A stretch of 14,198 bases of DNA from contig DATFXF010000229.1 of assembly GCA_035258565.1 (NCBI GenBank), positions 1 through 14,198 on the forward strand. The letters run 5' to 3'. The DNA is from DATFXF01 sp035258565. Its GTDB lineage: Bacteria; Acidobacteriota; Terriglobia; Acidiferrales; UBA7541. Shown here piece by piece: positions 1 to 6,060 of the stretch; the first letter of the stretch is position 1, and every line of letters begins with the position of its first letter. Under the pieces are notes generated by a model. It saw only the letters and a program-made list of their open reading frames with translations. It was not told the DNA's origin and searched no databases. The translations under genes and the position numbers were made by a program.

Positions 1-174
1 AACCGAAGGAGCCGAGGAGAGTTTTGTTGCCGGTTGTGCGGGCACGCTGGGCTCGCGGACCACATCGCCGCGCGGAATATTCGCGCGCGGGCGCTAGGCG
101 ATGCGCCAAACGGGCTTGGGCCCAAGGTCGCGGCAGCGATGACAACGACAAGTTCGCTTGCGTCAAGTGAATAA
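1..174 (+). mobile_element. tnpB: 3' end of a TnpB/OrfB-type IS200/IS605 gene (partial)
   Basis: Frame 1 is open from the window edge to TAA at 172-174 and gives 57 residues. Near the start it reads FCCRLCGHAGLADHIAARNI. This matches the end of the OrfB zinc-ribbon (second C-x2-C-G pair, C10 and C13) followed by the AD-x2-AA-x-NI signature that carries the last RuvC aspartate (D20 here). In the family this is the C-terminus of TnpB, the RNA-guided nuclease of IS200/IS605 and IS1341-like elements. The RuvC-I and RuvC-II parts, the first Cys pair and any tnpA lie outside the window, so I cannot say whether the gene is intact. After the signature the tail (about 30 residues) is not conserved. 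An isolated remnant is possible. The family call rests on a short but specific motif. Confidence 0.75.
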
Positions 175-219
175 TCGCCGTACTGGTTCTTCTAGGTGCA
201 GACCTGTACCCCGGTCCAG

Positions 220-249
220 TTGACCTCGGACGCCGCGAGCCTCTAGGAT
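220..249 (+). promoter_or_regulatory. Candidate sigma70 promoter for the lytic transglycosylase gene
   Basis: TTGACC at 220-225 and TAGGAT at 244-249 are separated by 18 nt, which is a reasonable -35/-10 pair. Transcription would start near 256, about 64 nt before the preferred start codon at 320. The -10 box matches four of six consensus bases, so this is plausible rather than certain. Confidence 0.45.
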
Positions 250-319
250 CGATAGAGTGGTAAGGGACGCGAAGTAGATGTGTCTATTGGGTAGGAGTGG
301 CTGCGGGAGCACGCGACCG

Positions 320-2038
320 ATGAGCTTCGTCAAGGGAGCCCATGCCCTGCTCTCGCTTCCCGCAGTCGCCCTCCTGCTGAGCATTGTGGGCTGCGAGGAG
401 TCTGCCCGCCGGCCGCTCCAAGTGCGGCCGCCGCAGGTGGCCGCCGGGGCTCCCCCGGAGAGGCTAGGGCCGCTGCCGATCGATCCGCGGCGCGCGGGCG
501 TTCGGCCGTTGGCCGTCCAGGCGCCACGTGGCGTCGAACTCCTGCTCGCGAAGGTAGAGGCCGCGTTTCGTACCGGCCAGCAAGAGTACAAGGCCGGCCA
601 CCTGGTGAAGGCACGCCGCGAATTCGACCAGGCGCTCGATTGGCTGCTCTTGAGCGGCTACGACCTCCAGGCCGATGCGCGGCTCGAGGACCTCTTCGAC
701 CGCATTGTCGATACCGTTCACGCCTACGAGATGCAGTCCTTCCGGGAAGGGGACGGCTTCAGCGAACAAAAGGCAGAGCCAGCGCCCATCGATGAAATTG
801 CAGAAATGACTGTTCCTTCGCCCGAGAGCCTGGACCCGCGTCTGGGCGCGAGACTTGCGAAGGTGCTCGAAAAGGTGCCCCACGATCTTCCTTTGACGCT
901 GAACGAACACGTCCTGTCCTATCTGAATTTCTTCCAGACGCCACGCGGCCGCTTGATCGTCGAGACAGGCCTGCGCCGCGCGGGCCGGTATCGGCCGATG
1001 ATCACGCGCGTCCTCCGGGAGGAAGGCCTGCCGCAGGACTTGATCTACCTGGCGCAGGCGGAGAGTGCCTTCCAGCCGATGGCGCTTTCACGTGCGGGCG
1101 CGCGCGGCATCTGGCAGTTTATGTCCTACCGGGGCAGAGAATATGGCCTGGAACGCACCTGGTGGGTGGACGAGCGCCAGGATCCGGAAAAGGCCACGCA
1201 CGCGGCGGCGCGACACCTGCGCGATCTCTATCAGATGTTCGGTGATTGGTATCTGGCCATGGCGGCGTACAACTCCGGGCCGGGCAACGTTCAGCGGGCC
1301 ATCGAACATACCGGCTACGCGGACTTCTGGGAACTGTACAGGCGCAATGCCTTGCCGCGCGAGACCCGCAACTACGTTCCCATCATCCTGGCCCTCACCT
1401 TGATGGCCAAGGACGCCGACCACTACGGCCTCCAGGTGGACCCCGAACCGCCCCCGCACCTAGATCGGGTCAAGCCCGGGCATCCGATCGACCTGCGCTT
1501 GGTGGCTGAGACGATCGATGTGGATGTCGAAACGCTCCGCTTGCTCAACCCCGAGCTGCTGCGCATGGTCACGCCTGCGGACCCGAATTTCGAGCTGTGC
1601 CTGCCCGAAGGTACCGCGGAGCGCTTCTTCGCTGAGGTGGCCGCTATCCCTTCGGAGAAGTGGGTGAGCTGGCGACGCCACCGCGTCGAGGAAGGCGAAA
1701 CGCTCTCGTCACTGGCGCGGAAATATCACGTGAGCCCGAGCGCCATCGCAGATGCGAACGGGCTCGACGGGCACGCATCGCTCGCGGTCGGCGGAAAACT
1801 GATCATTCCGGCCGCGGCACGCCCACAGCCTGCCTTGGGGAAACTGGTTCGCTATCGCGTGCGGCGAGGAGATACGCTCGAGTCGATTGCCGAGCAGTTC
1901 GATGTCAGCGTCTTGGAACTTAGGCGCTGGAATGGCCTGCGGGGCCATCGCGTGGCCCGCGGGATGCGCCTGAAGATCTATCCGGGCGGCCTCACGCCGC
2001 CAGCGACGGGCAAGTCGCGGTCGCGAGAAGTAGGCTGA
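320..2038 (+). CDS. mltD: MltD-like membrane-bound lytic murein transglycosylase, lipoprotein with two LysM domains
   Basis: A periplasmic lytic transglycosylase of 572 residues, which cleaves the MurNAc-GlcNAc bond of peptidoglycan to leave 1,6-anhydro ends. Residues 1-25 form a lipoprotein signal with lipobox IVGC (lipidated Cys25). Residues 70-145 look helical and repeat-like. The SLT domain spans about 236-345 and has the catalytic Glu248 in QAESAF, then GIWQFM (263-268) and AYNSGPGNV (316-324). Two LysM peptidoglycan-binding repeats follow at about 453-497 and 511-555. The ATG at 320 is preferred because GGGAG at 305-309 sits 10 nt upstream and the lipobox is then correctly placed. An in-frame ATG at 278 would add 14 residues before the signal peptide. 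The gene stands alone; the next + strand gene begins 350 nt later. The domain order matches E. coli MltD, although the number of LysM repeats varies within the family. Confidence 0.93.
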   Translation: MSFVKGAHALLSLPAVALLLSIVGCEESARRPLQVRPPQVAAGAPPERLGPLPIDPRRAGVRPLAVQAPRGVELLLAKVEAAFRTGQQEYKAGHLVKARREFDQALDWLLLSGYDLQADARLEDLFDRIVDTVHAYEMQSFREGDGFSEQKAEPAPIDEIAEMTVPSPESLDPRLGARLAKVLEKVPHDLPLTLNEHVLSYLNFFQTPRGRLIVETGLRRAGRYRPMITRVLREEGLPQDLIYLAQAESAFQPMALSRAGARGIWQFMSYRGREYGLERTWWVDERQDPEKATHAAARHLRDLYQMFGDWYLAMAAYNSGPGNVQRAIEHTGYADFWELYRRNALPRETRNYVPIILALTLMAKDADHYGLQVDPEPPPHLDRVKPGHPIDLRLVAETIDVDVETLRLLNPELLRMVTPADPNFELCLPEGTAERFFAEVAAIPSEKWVSWRRHRVEEGETLSSLARKYHVSPSAIADANGLDGHASLAVGGKLIIPAAARPQPALGKLVRYRVRRGDTLESIAEQFDVSVLELRRWNGLRGHRVARGMRLKIYPGGLTPPATGKSRSREVG

Positions 2039-2294
2039 TGGGGCATCGTTCGAGAGCGGGAGTCCGATGGCAACCGAAGCCGGCGGGCCCGCCATCGATC
2101 GCGTCGAGCCGGGCGGTCGAAGCCTTCGGGTGAGCCAAACAAGTTCCTGCTTCGCCAACAAGTTCAGGCCGGCGTCCCCGAATCCATGCAACTTCATTAG
2201 AATGAATTAGATGGATCTTGGCGCTGCTCTCTTCCCTAACCCTGGCCTCGAGCTTGCTGGGGAAACACCGAGTCTCGCCGAGCGGGCTAATCGC
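2039..2294. other. Intergenic stretch without a recognised gene
   Basis: The gap between the transglycosylase stop and the next promoter has no supported coding region. Two small symmetrical elements are visible. One is a perfect 12-nt palindrome, GGCGGGCCCGCC, at 2082-2093. The other is an inverted repeat, TTCATT-AG-AATGAA, at 2193-2206. Neither is followed by a T-run, so neither reads as a terminator. The open frames on the minus strand here lack any family resemblance. Confidence 0.5.
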
Positions 2295-2324
2295 TTGACA
2301 AGCCCGTGAAACTGCGTTTATAAG
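2295..2324 (+). promoter_or_regulatory. Strong sigma70-type promoter of the small charged-protein gene
   Basis: A perfect -35 box TTGACA lies at 2295-2300. The -10 region reads TATAAG at 2319-2324 (18-nt spacer, five of six consensus bases) or TTATAA at 2318-2323 (17-nt spacer). Transcription would begin near 2331, leaving a leader of about 55-60 nt before the start codon. It is one of the two best promoters in the window. Confidence 0.7.
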
Positions 2325-2388
2325 CCCGCGATGGTCCGGGGGCCACTCGAGTGTCTTTTCATCGAAGGGTGATCCAACGGAGGTAATG

Positions 2389-2706
2389 ATGGCCTTTGAC
2401 AAGAACGACTACGGCGACGAAAACGAGCTCTCCCGATTCGACGAGGAAGAGGAGATCGGCACAAACCGCGAGGAGAGTCCGGAGGAAGAGACCGAGGAGG
2501 AGTTGGTGATTCCCGAGCGGCCAAGCCTGGGAGCCCCGCCGCCTCCCCCTCTCCCTGGGCGCCCCAAGCTGCCGCGAAAAAAAGCGAAGCGGGCCCCGAA
2601 AAAGGCGAAAAAGGCAAAGAGGGCAGGGCGCAAAAAGAAGGCCAGAGCCTCCGCTCGGCGAAAGAAAGCGGGAAGAAAGGCGAAAGGGCGCCGCCGGAAG
2701 CGCTAG
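2389..2706 (+). CDS. Small charge-segregated protein: acidic N-terminus, proline linker, Lys/Arg-rich C-terminal tail
   Basis: A 105-residue protein I cannot assign to a named family. Residues 1-44 are acidic (19 Asp/Glu). Residues 45-62 form a Pro/Gly-rich linker that includes APPPPPLPG. Residues 58-105 hold 30 Lys/Arg of 48, with Ala and Gly, in AKKAKRAGRKKK-like repeats reminiscent of the tails of bacterial histone-H1-like proteins. There is no signal peptide or membrane segment. GGAGG at 2379-2383 is 5 nt from the ATG at 2389, so that Met is preferred over the adjacent one at 2386. The gene is a single-gene unit with its own strong promoter and a rho-independent terminator, which implies high, independent expression. 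Nucleic-acid binding or compaction by the basic tail is inference, as is a role for the acidic half in self-masking or partner binding. An A7 run at 2577-2583 could allow slippage. Confidence 0.8.
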   Translation: MAFDKNDYGDENELSRFDEEEEIGTNREESPEEETEEELVIPERPSLGAPPPPPLPGRPKLPRKKAKRAPKKAKKAKRAGRKKKARASARRKKAGRKAKGRRRKR

Positions 2707-2728
2707 CTTGCGCTTGCGCGAGCCCTCC

Positions 2729-2761
2729 GGGCCTGGGAATGTTCCTGGGCCCTTTCTTTTT
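2729..2761 (+). terminator. Rho-independent terminator after the small charged-protein gene
   Basis: GGGCCTGGGAATGTTCCTGGGCCC-type symmetry at 2729-2752 folds into a stem (GGGCC/GGCCC, two G-U wobbles, then GGA/TCC) with a tiny loop. It is followed directly by TTTCTTTTT at 2753-2761. It lies 22 nt after the stop codon, the expected place for an intrinsic terminator. Confidence 0.8.
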
Positions 2762-2824
2762 CGCGGGAACAACGAACCCGGCGCTCGGACCTGCGCCGAG
2801 CGACGGCAAGATACGCAGCCTAAG

Positions 2825-3544
2825 CTAAGTTTCGAGCGCGATGTGTGCGACGCGGCCGATGAGCAGGTCGCTCACGGTCAGGCCCTCTGGGATGCCCAGA
2901 ACTTCGACGGGATAGTCGGGGTTGTGTGGCCGTAGGATCAAGAAGCAGTCGCTCTGTTCGACGTACCTGACCGTGCAGGTGTCGCCCTTTCGGACGGCGT
3001 AGATATTTCGATCGTTCTTCCGGTACGGGCGCAGGCTCTGATAATGGCGATCGATCAGTAGGAGGGCGCCCGTATTGAGTCGCGGCCACATGCTCATGCC
3101 TTCCTTCGCGTCCGCCGGAATGAGCACGAAGCGCGTCCAGGGTTTGCGTGCGGGTGCGACCAGGTCGCTTCGGATCTGGTTCAGCAGCGCCCGGCGAAGC
3201 TTGACCAGCTCCTGCACCTCTTCGTTGACGATCACCTCGCTTGAAGCCGCCGCGGCGCTCGTCACCAGCGGTACCTCGGCGTAGGCCTCGTCGGTGCTCG
3301 CCGGCACGGCGGCGAAGCGCACCAGTTCATGCGGGTTGAGCAAATCGTAGAGCGACAGCCCGATGGCCTTCAGCATGCGATCGAGTGCGCTCAGCTTCAG
3401 CCCGCGCTTGCGGTTCAAGAAGTTGGAGATGTGCGCCTGCGTGAACCCCGTGCGGCGCGCGAGCTCCATGCCCGTCAGTTCTGCGGCGTCGATGCGTTTG
3501 CGCAGTTCTTTCCGCAGGCTGTCCTGAAGGCTGACAAAGCTCAT
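2825..3544 (-). CDS. XRE-family HTH regulator with a C-terminal S24/LexA-like domain
   Basis: A 239-residue cytoplasmic DNA-binding regulator. Residues about 10-70 form an XRE/Cro-type helix-turn-helix, including ELARRTGFTQAHISNFLNRK (27-46). A linker rich in Ala and Ser (90-105) leads to an S24-like beta domain from about 138. The nucleophile motif GMSMWP holds Ser151. Where LexA has its catalytic lysine (TVKRL), this protein reads TVRYV with Arg193, and no clear Ala-Gly cleavage site is seen, so self-cleavage is doubtful. ATGs at 3550 and 3544 are both possible and neither has an SD, so a leaderless mRNA is plausible. The gene lies 163 nt downstream of the E2 gene in the same direction, behind a hairpin and a pair of 15-bp repeats, so it probably has its own autoregulated promoter. 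What it regulates cannot be told from sequence alone. Confidence 0.85.
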   Translation of the reverse strand: MSFVSLQDSLRKELRKRIDAAELTGMELARRTGFTQAHISNFLNRKRGLKLSALDRMLKAIGLSLYDLLNPHELVRFAAVPASTDEAYAEVPLVTSAAAASSEVIVNEEVQELVKLRRALLNQIRSDLVAPARKPWTRFVLIPADAKEGMSMWPRLNTGALLLIDRHYQSLRPYRKNDRNIYAVRKGDTCTVRYVEQSDCFLILRPHNPDYPVEVLGIPEGLTVSDLLIGRVAHIALET

Positions 3545-3554
3545 TACCATAAGG

Positions 3555-3615
3555 ATATAACGAGCAGTGATGAAAGCAACGGCCGCGCCGGGCAGAGGTA
3601 ATAAAACGAGCAATG
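3555..3615 (-). promoter_or_regulatory. Pair of 15-bp repeats upstream of the regulator, candidate operators
   Basis: On the + strand, ATATAACGAGCAGTG (3555-3569) and ATAAAACGAGCAATG (3601-3615) agree at 13 of 15 positions. They are in direct orientation, 46 bp apart, in the 75 bp before the regulator start. On the coding (minus) strand the nearer copy overlaps the likely -10 region (TTATAT/TATCCT just before ATG). A weak -35-like TTGCTT lies between the two copies. This layout fits operators for autoregulation. It is inference from position and repetition only. Confidence 0.45.
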
Positions 3616-3636
3616 CCTCCGACTGAGCCGTGCGCC

Positions 3637-3670
3637 AGGGAAGCGAAAGCGCCTCGGAGGCGCCCCGAGG
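3637..3670 (-). terminator. Possible weak terminator after the oxo-acid dehydrogenase operon
   Basis: CCTCGG (3652-3657) and CCGAGG (3665-3670) make a perfect 6-bp stem with a 7-nt loop, 38 nt downstream of the E2 stop on the minus strand. The sequence that follows (CGCTTTCGCTTCCC) has only short T-runs, so termination would be inefficient and read-through into the regulator is possible. Confidence 0.4.
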
Positions 3671-3707
3671 GCCCGCGCATTCTGGTTCAGGATGCGAAGC
3701 TCGCCAA

Positions 3708-5066
3708 TTAGAGGATGTTTTCGTTCCAGTTTTCTAGCATGGACTTCACTTTGCCCATGAACTGATGGGCCACGGCCCCATCTACGACGCGGTGGTCGTA
3801 GCTCAGGGTGAGGTACGCCATCGAGCGGATAGCGATAGCGTCCTGGATCACCACCGGTCTCTTCTGGATGGCGCCGATGCCGAGGATGGCCACGTTCGGC
3901 TGGTTGATCACCGGCAAGCCCATCAGCCCGCCGAAGACGCCCGGATTGGTGATCGAGAAAGTGCCTTCCTGCACCTCTTCCGGCCTCAGCTTCTTCGCCC
4001 GCGCGCGCTCGGCCAGGTCGTTGATCGCGCGCTGGAGCCCGAGGAAGTTTTTCTCGTCGGCGTTCTTGATCACCGGCACGATCAGTCCCCAATCGAGCGC
4101 CACGGCGATGCCAATGTTGATCTCGTGGTGCAGGACGATGTTCGTGCCATCCACCGAAGCATTCACCGTGGGGAAGGCGCGCAGGCCTTCGACCGAGGCG
4201 CGCACGAAAAATGGCATGAAGGTCAGCTTCGCTTCCGTGCGCTTCTCGAATTCCGTCTTGGTGCGCTCGCGCAACTCGACGATACGGGTCACATCGGCCT
4301 CGTCGACCGAGTAGACGTGCGGGGAGGTGCGCTTCGAGGCTACCATGTGCTCGGCGATGCGCTGGCGCATCATGCTCATGGGCTGAACCTCATAGCGGCC
4401 GAAGTAGATCCGCTCGCGCGGCACGGCGGTTTCCAGCGTCACCTGGGCGGCCGGGGCCGGCACACCAGCCGGCGGAGCAGGCGCCGCCGGAGCAGCGGAG
4501 GGCCGGCCCCCGCCTGCTTCGACCGCTCGCAGGATGTCCTTCTTGCTGATCCGACCGCCTGCGCCGGTCCCGCGCAGGGTCGAGAGATCAATGTTGTGCT
4601 CGCGTGCCAGGCGCCGCACGAGCGGCGAACTGTGGATCGGGTGACCATCACGGCGCGGGCCAGCGGGCGGTGCCGAGGGCGCCGGCAGCGGAGCGGTAGC
4701 AGGCGGCTTCTCCAGTGCTTTCGCTACCGGCTTTTCCGCAGCCTTCTCCGCCGGTTTTTGCGGAGCTGGTGCGGCCTGCGGTGCTTCGCTCGGCACGGGT
4801 GCGGGCGCAACCGCTTGCTCGGTTGCTCCTGGGGCATCAATCACCGCGACCACGGTCTGGATGGGCACGGTCTGCCCCTCCCCGACCTTGATCTCTTTCA
4901 ACACGCCTGCGGCGGGCGCAGGAATTTCGGCGTCCACCTTGTCGGTGGAAATCTCGAAGAGCGGCTCATCGCGCTCGACTTTCTCGCCGGGCTTCTTCAG
5001 CCACTTCGTAATCGTGCCTTCGAAGATGCTTTCCCCCATTTGGGGCATGATGACATCAACCGGCAT
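3708..5066 (-). CDS. Dihydrolipoamide acyltransferase, E2 of a 2-oxo acid dehydrogenase complex
   Basis: The core of the complex: it takes the acyl group from E1 onto its lipoyl arm and passes it to CoA. It has 452 residues. An N-terminal lipoyl domain (1-77) has the lipoylated Lys43 in STDKVDAEI. A long Ala/Pro linker (80-140) follows, then a peripheral-subunit-binding domain (142-178, with HSSPLVRRLAREH and GTGAGGRISKKDI). A second Ala/Pro linker leads to the CoA-dependent acyltransferase domain (about 225-452), with active-site His425 and Asp429 in YDHRVVDG. One lipoyl domain is usual for this class. AGGAG with 6-nt spacing precedes the ATG, 17 nt after the E1-beta stop. It is the last gene of the operon. 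The pairing with a split E1 excludes the single-chain SucA type. Substrate is branched-chain oxo acids more likely than pyruvate, but this is not decisive. Confidence 0.93.
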   Translation of the reverse strand: MPVDVIMPQMGESIFEGTITKWLKKPGEKVERDEPLFEISTDKVDAEIPAPAAGVLKEIKVGEGQTVPIQTVVAVIDAPGATEQAVAPAPVPSEAPQAAPAPQKPAEKAAEKPVAKALEKPPATAPLPAPSAPPAGPRRDGHPIHSSPLVRRLAREHNIDLSTLRGTGAGGRISKKDILRAVEAGGGRPSAAPAAPAPPAGVPAPAAQVTLETAVPRERIYFGRYEVQPMSMMRQRIAEHMVASKRTSPHVYSVDEADVTRIVELRERTKTEFEKRTEAKLTFMPFFVRASVEGLRAFPTVNASVDGTNIVLHHEINIGIAVALDWGLIVPVIKNADEKNFLGLQRAINDLAERARAKKLRPEEVQEGTFSITNPGVFGGLMGLPVINQPNVAILGIGAIQKRPVVIQDAIAIRSMAYLTLSYDHRVVDGAVAHQFMGKVKSMLENWNENIL

Positions 5067-5083
5067 CTTATTCTCCTAACTCT

Positions 5084-6058
5084 TCAGTATTTGGCCAGTT
5101 CTCGCGCGGCAGCCGCCACGCTTGCGGCATTAGGTAAGAACCGCTCTTCGAGCGGCGGTGCAAAGGGAACGGGAGTATCGAGCGACGTGACGCGCCGGAC
5201 CGGCCCGTCCAGGTCCTCGAATGCTTCCTCGCAAACGATGGCGGCGATTTCGCCGGCGATGCCGCCCGTGCGCGTATCCTCATGAACGACGAGCAGCTTG
5301 TTTGTCTTCCGCACCGAAGCAAGCAACGTTTCCTTGTCGAGCGGCAGCAGTGTGCGCAGGTCGATCACTTCCGCCTCGATTCCTTCTTTGGCCAGCAGCT
5401 CGGCGGCTTCGAGCGATGTGTGCATCATCGCCGCGTAGCTGACGATCGTCAAGTCGCGCCCTTCGCGCCGCACAACCGCTTGGCCCAGCGGCACCGTGTA
5501 GTTGTCCTCGGGCAATTCTTCCTTAATGCGCCGGTAGAGGAACTTGTGCTCGAGGAAGAGCACAGGATTGTTGTCGCGGATAGCGGACTTGAGCAGGCCC
5601 TTGGCGTCGTACGCGGTTGCAGGGCAAACCACTTTCAGTCCGGGCGTGTGCACGAAGTACATCTCGGGATTCGCGGAGTGAAACGGTCCCCCATGTACAC
5701 CCCCGCCACACGGGCCGCGCAGCACGATGGGTACCGGCGCGCCCCAGCGGTAGTGCGACTTGGCGACGAAATTCGTAATCTGGTTGAAGCAGCAGGCAAT
5801 GAAGTCAATGAACTGCATCTCGGCCACCGGGCGCAGGCCCAGGTAGCCCATGCCTACGGCCGCGCCCACAATGGCCGTCTCGCTGATGGGCGTATCGATT
5901 ACGCGCTCCCAGCCAAAACGCTCGAGCAAGCCGGCCGTCACCTTGAATGCGCCACCATAGACGCCGATGTCTTCGCCCAGCAATACCACCGAGGGGTCGC
6001 GCTCCATCTCTTCAAAGAGCGCCTGCCGGATCGCTTCGAGGTAGGTCACCGGGGCCAC
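5084..6058 (-). CDS. 2-oxo acid dehydrogenase E1 component, beta subunit
   Basis: The beta subunit (324 residues) of the thiamine-diphosphate-dependent E1 decarboxylase. It works as an alpha2-beta2 tetramer with the product of the gene just upstream. The pyrimidine-binding part shows LLGEDIGVYGGAFKVT (26-41) and DTPISE with the conserved Glu60. The transketolase C-terminal part ends with VVHEDTRTGGIAGEI. Phrases such as HSANPEMYFVHTPGLKVV and LFLEHKFLYRR resemble branched-chain-type E1-beta. The same frame is open upstream to 6304 but overlaps E1-alpha. I chose the GTG at 6058 because AAGAGG, the last two codons of E1-alpha, serves as its SD, the GTG is 2 nt after that stop, and the length then fits the family. 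Translational coupling is likely. Confidence 0.92.
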   Translation of the reverse strand: MAPVTYLEAIRQALFEEMERDPSVVLLGEDIGVYGGAFKVTAGLLERFGWERVIDTPISETAIVGAAVGMGYLGLRPVAEMQFIDFIACCFNQITNFVAKSHYRWGAPVPIVLRGPCGGGVHGGPFHSANPEMYFVHTPGLKVVCPATAYDAKGLLKSAIRDNNPVLFLEHKFLYRRIKEELPEDNYTVPLGQAVVRREGRDLTIVSYAAMMHTSLEAAELLAKEGIEAEVIDLRTLLPLDKETLLASVRKTNKLLVVHEDTRTGGIAGEIAAIVCEEAFEDLDGPVRRVTSLDTPVPFAPPLEERFLPNAASVAAAARELAKY

Positions 6059-6060
6059 GG

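Noticed and set aside
163..167. TCAAG near the tnpB stop as the right cleavage site of an IS200/IS605 element
   Set aside because: The pentamer matches a known right-end type in this family, but a 5-nt match inside the last codons with no convincing subterminal hairpin is too weak.
2082..2093. Perfect palindrome GGCGGGCCCGCC as a terminator for the lytic transglycosylase gene
   Set aside because: It has no loop and no T-run after it; in GC-rich DNA such palindromes are common.
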